Source: Phormidesmis priestleyi
Lineage (GTDB): Bacteria; Cyanobacteriota; Cyanobacteriia; Phormidesmidales; Phormidesmidaceae
Direction: 5' to 3'
DNA length: 5,485 nt
NCBI GenBank assembly: GCA_003242115.1
Contig: QBMP01000002.1
Span: 28,758-34,242, forward strand
The position numbers and the translations under genes are program-made. The notes under the pieces were generated by a model. The model was not told the DNA's origin. It ran no database searches and worked only from the letters and a program-made list of their open reading frames with translations. Numbering within the stretch: position 1 is the stretch's first letter; each line of letters opens with the position of its first letter. Positions 4,635-5,485 of the stretch are shown piece by piece.

Positions 4635-5485
4635 GTGACTATTTCCTCAGTGCCTTCTCCTGCGTCAGAGTCTATCGCTACTAGCATCACTATTGACCCA
4701 ACTTTGCTAGGCGATCCCTCTCGCCTAATGGCTCGACTCCAAGAAATCCCTCTGGAGCCGGGGGTTTATTTCATGAAGGATGAGACTGACCAAATCCTCT
4801 ACATTGGGAAGTCAAAAAGTTTGCGCAATCGGGTGCGCTCCTATTTTCGCGATGCGGCCCACCATCACACGCCGCGCATTGCCTCGATGGTGCGCAAGGT
4901 CAGCGACATCGAGATTATCGTTACTGACACCGAAGCCGAAGCGCTCGCCCTAGAGGCGAATCTGATTAAGCAGCATCAGCCTGAATACAATGTGCTGCTT
5001 AAAGATGACAAAAAATATCCTTTTCTCTGCATTACGTGGTCAGAAGATTATCCGCGCATTTTTATCACTCGTCAGCGCCGTAAGAATGCTAAAAATCGCT
5101 ATTACGGCCCCTATGTTGATACCGGACTGCTGCGACGGACGCTGCAAATTGCTAAGCGGATTTTTCCATTGCGCCAAAGGCCTCGGCCTCAGCACAAAGA
5201 TCGCCCTTGCTTGAATTATGACATTGGCCAATGTCCGGGGGTTTGCCAAAAGCTGATTACGCCTGAGGACTATCATAAAATTGTGCAGCGGGTAGCGATG
5301 GTGTTTCAGGGGCGATCGCACGAGCTGATCGACATTCTCACCGCCAAAATGGAAACAGCGGCTGAGGCGCTCGATTATGAAAAAGCAGCGCTCATTCGCG
5401 ATCAAATCAAAGGCTTAGAAACGCTCAGCGAAACCCAAAAAGTGGCGCTGCCGGATGATACGGTTTCACGCGATGCAATAGCGCT
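4635..5485 (+). CDS. uvrC: UvrABC excinuclease subunit C, N-terminal part (runs off right edge)
   Basis: UvrC makes the two incisions flanking DNA damage in nucleotide excision repair, after UvrA and UvrB have located it. 283 codons are present; the family is about 600-650 residues. Numbered from GTG 4635: the GIY-YIG nuclease domain spans about 41-120 (GVY 43-45, YIG 56-58), with likely catalytic residues Tyr56, Arg66, Glu107 and Asn119. Then RYYGPYVD (155-162), the cysteine-rich segment [15 protein letters not shown] (190-204), and the UvrB-binding UVR motif at about 230-265 ([21 protein letters not shown]). The RNase H-like second nuclease domain and HhH domain lie beyond the window. The GTG start is preferred because the segment [17 protein letters not shown], family-like upstream of the nuclease domain, precedes the ATG at 4728 in part. 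An in-frame ATG at 4587 overlaps the promoter candidate. No clear Shine-Dalgarno supports any of the three. Confidence 0.95.
   Translation, partial: MTISSVPSPASESIATSITIDPTLLGDPSRLMARLQEIPLEPGVYFMKDETDQILYIGKSKSLRNRVRSYFRDAAHHHTPRIASMVRKVSDIEIIVTDTEAEALALEANLIKQHQPEYNVLLKDDKKYPFLCITWSEDYPRIFITRQRRKNAKNRYYGPYVDTGLLRRTLQIAKRIFPLRQRPRPQHKDRPCLNYDIGQCPGVCQKLITPEDYHKIVQRVAMVFQGRSHELIDILTAKMETAAEALDYEKAALIRDQIKGLETLSETQKVALPDDTVSRDAIA

Noticed and set aside
4990..5405. Open frames of 74 (plus) and 121 (minus) codons inside uvrC
   Set aside because: They are shadows of the well-supported uvrC frame, with no family resemblance of their own.

Overview
The window is chromosomal DNA from a cyanobacterium. 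Five copies of the cyanobacterial palindrome GCGATCGC (HIP1) occur in about 5.5 kb. The gene content agrees: a plant-type [2Fe-2S] ferredoxin, a DUF3326 protein, Vipp1 with its C-terminal extension, and a UvrC of cyanobacterial type. I cannot name genus or species from the sequence alone.

Layout: (1) 1-1541 holds three tightly spaced plus-strand genes that look like one operon: the end of a [2Fe-2S] ferredoxin gene cut by the left edge, a 66-residue protein of unknown function (GTG start), and a 371-residue DUF3326 protein. (2) 1542-1792 is a spacer with two perfect tandem duplications (15 bp x2 and 21 bp x2), followed by a plausible promoter and ribosome binding site for the next gene. (3) 1793-2575 is vipp1 (IM30), the PspA-family membrane-remodelling protein needed for thylakoid maintenance. 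It ends in a three-copy 15-bp degenerate repeat and a strong intrinsic terminator. (4) 2735-3949 is a class I/II PLP-dependent aminotransferase. (5) 4073-4279, minus strand, is a small predicted coiled-coil protein convergent with the aminotransferase. (6) 4280-4634 is an AT-rich non-coding stretch that contains two interleaved pairs of long, nearly perfect complementary segments. (7) From about 4635 to the right edge is the N-terminal half of uvrC, the nucleotide excision repair nuclease subunit.

The genes do not form an obvious single pathway. The ferredoxin, the 66-residue protein and DUF3326 may work together, and Vipp1 links the neighbourhood to the photosynthetic membrane, but that connection is inferred from position only. 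Most of the window is ordinary cyanobacterial core genome. I do not see a defence system, mobile element, CRISPR array or RNA gene. The parts most worth a second look are the interleaved complementary segments upstream of uvrC, the unusual density of tandem duplications whose period is a multiple of three, and the uncharacterised ferredoxin/66-residue/DUF3326 gene group.
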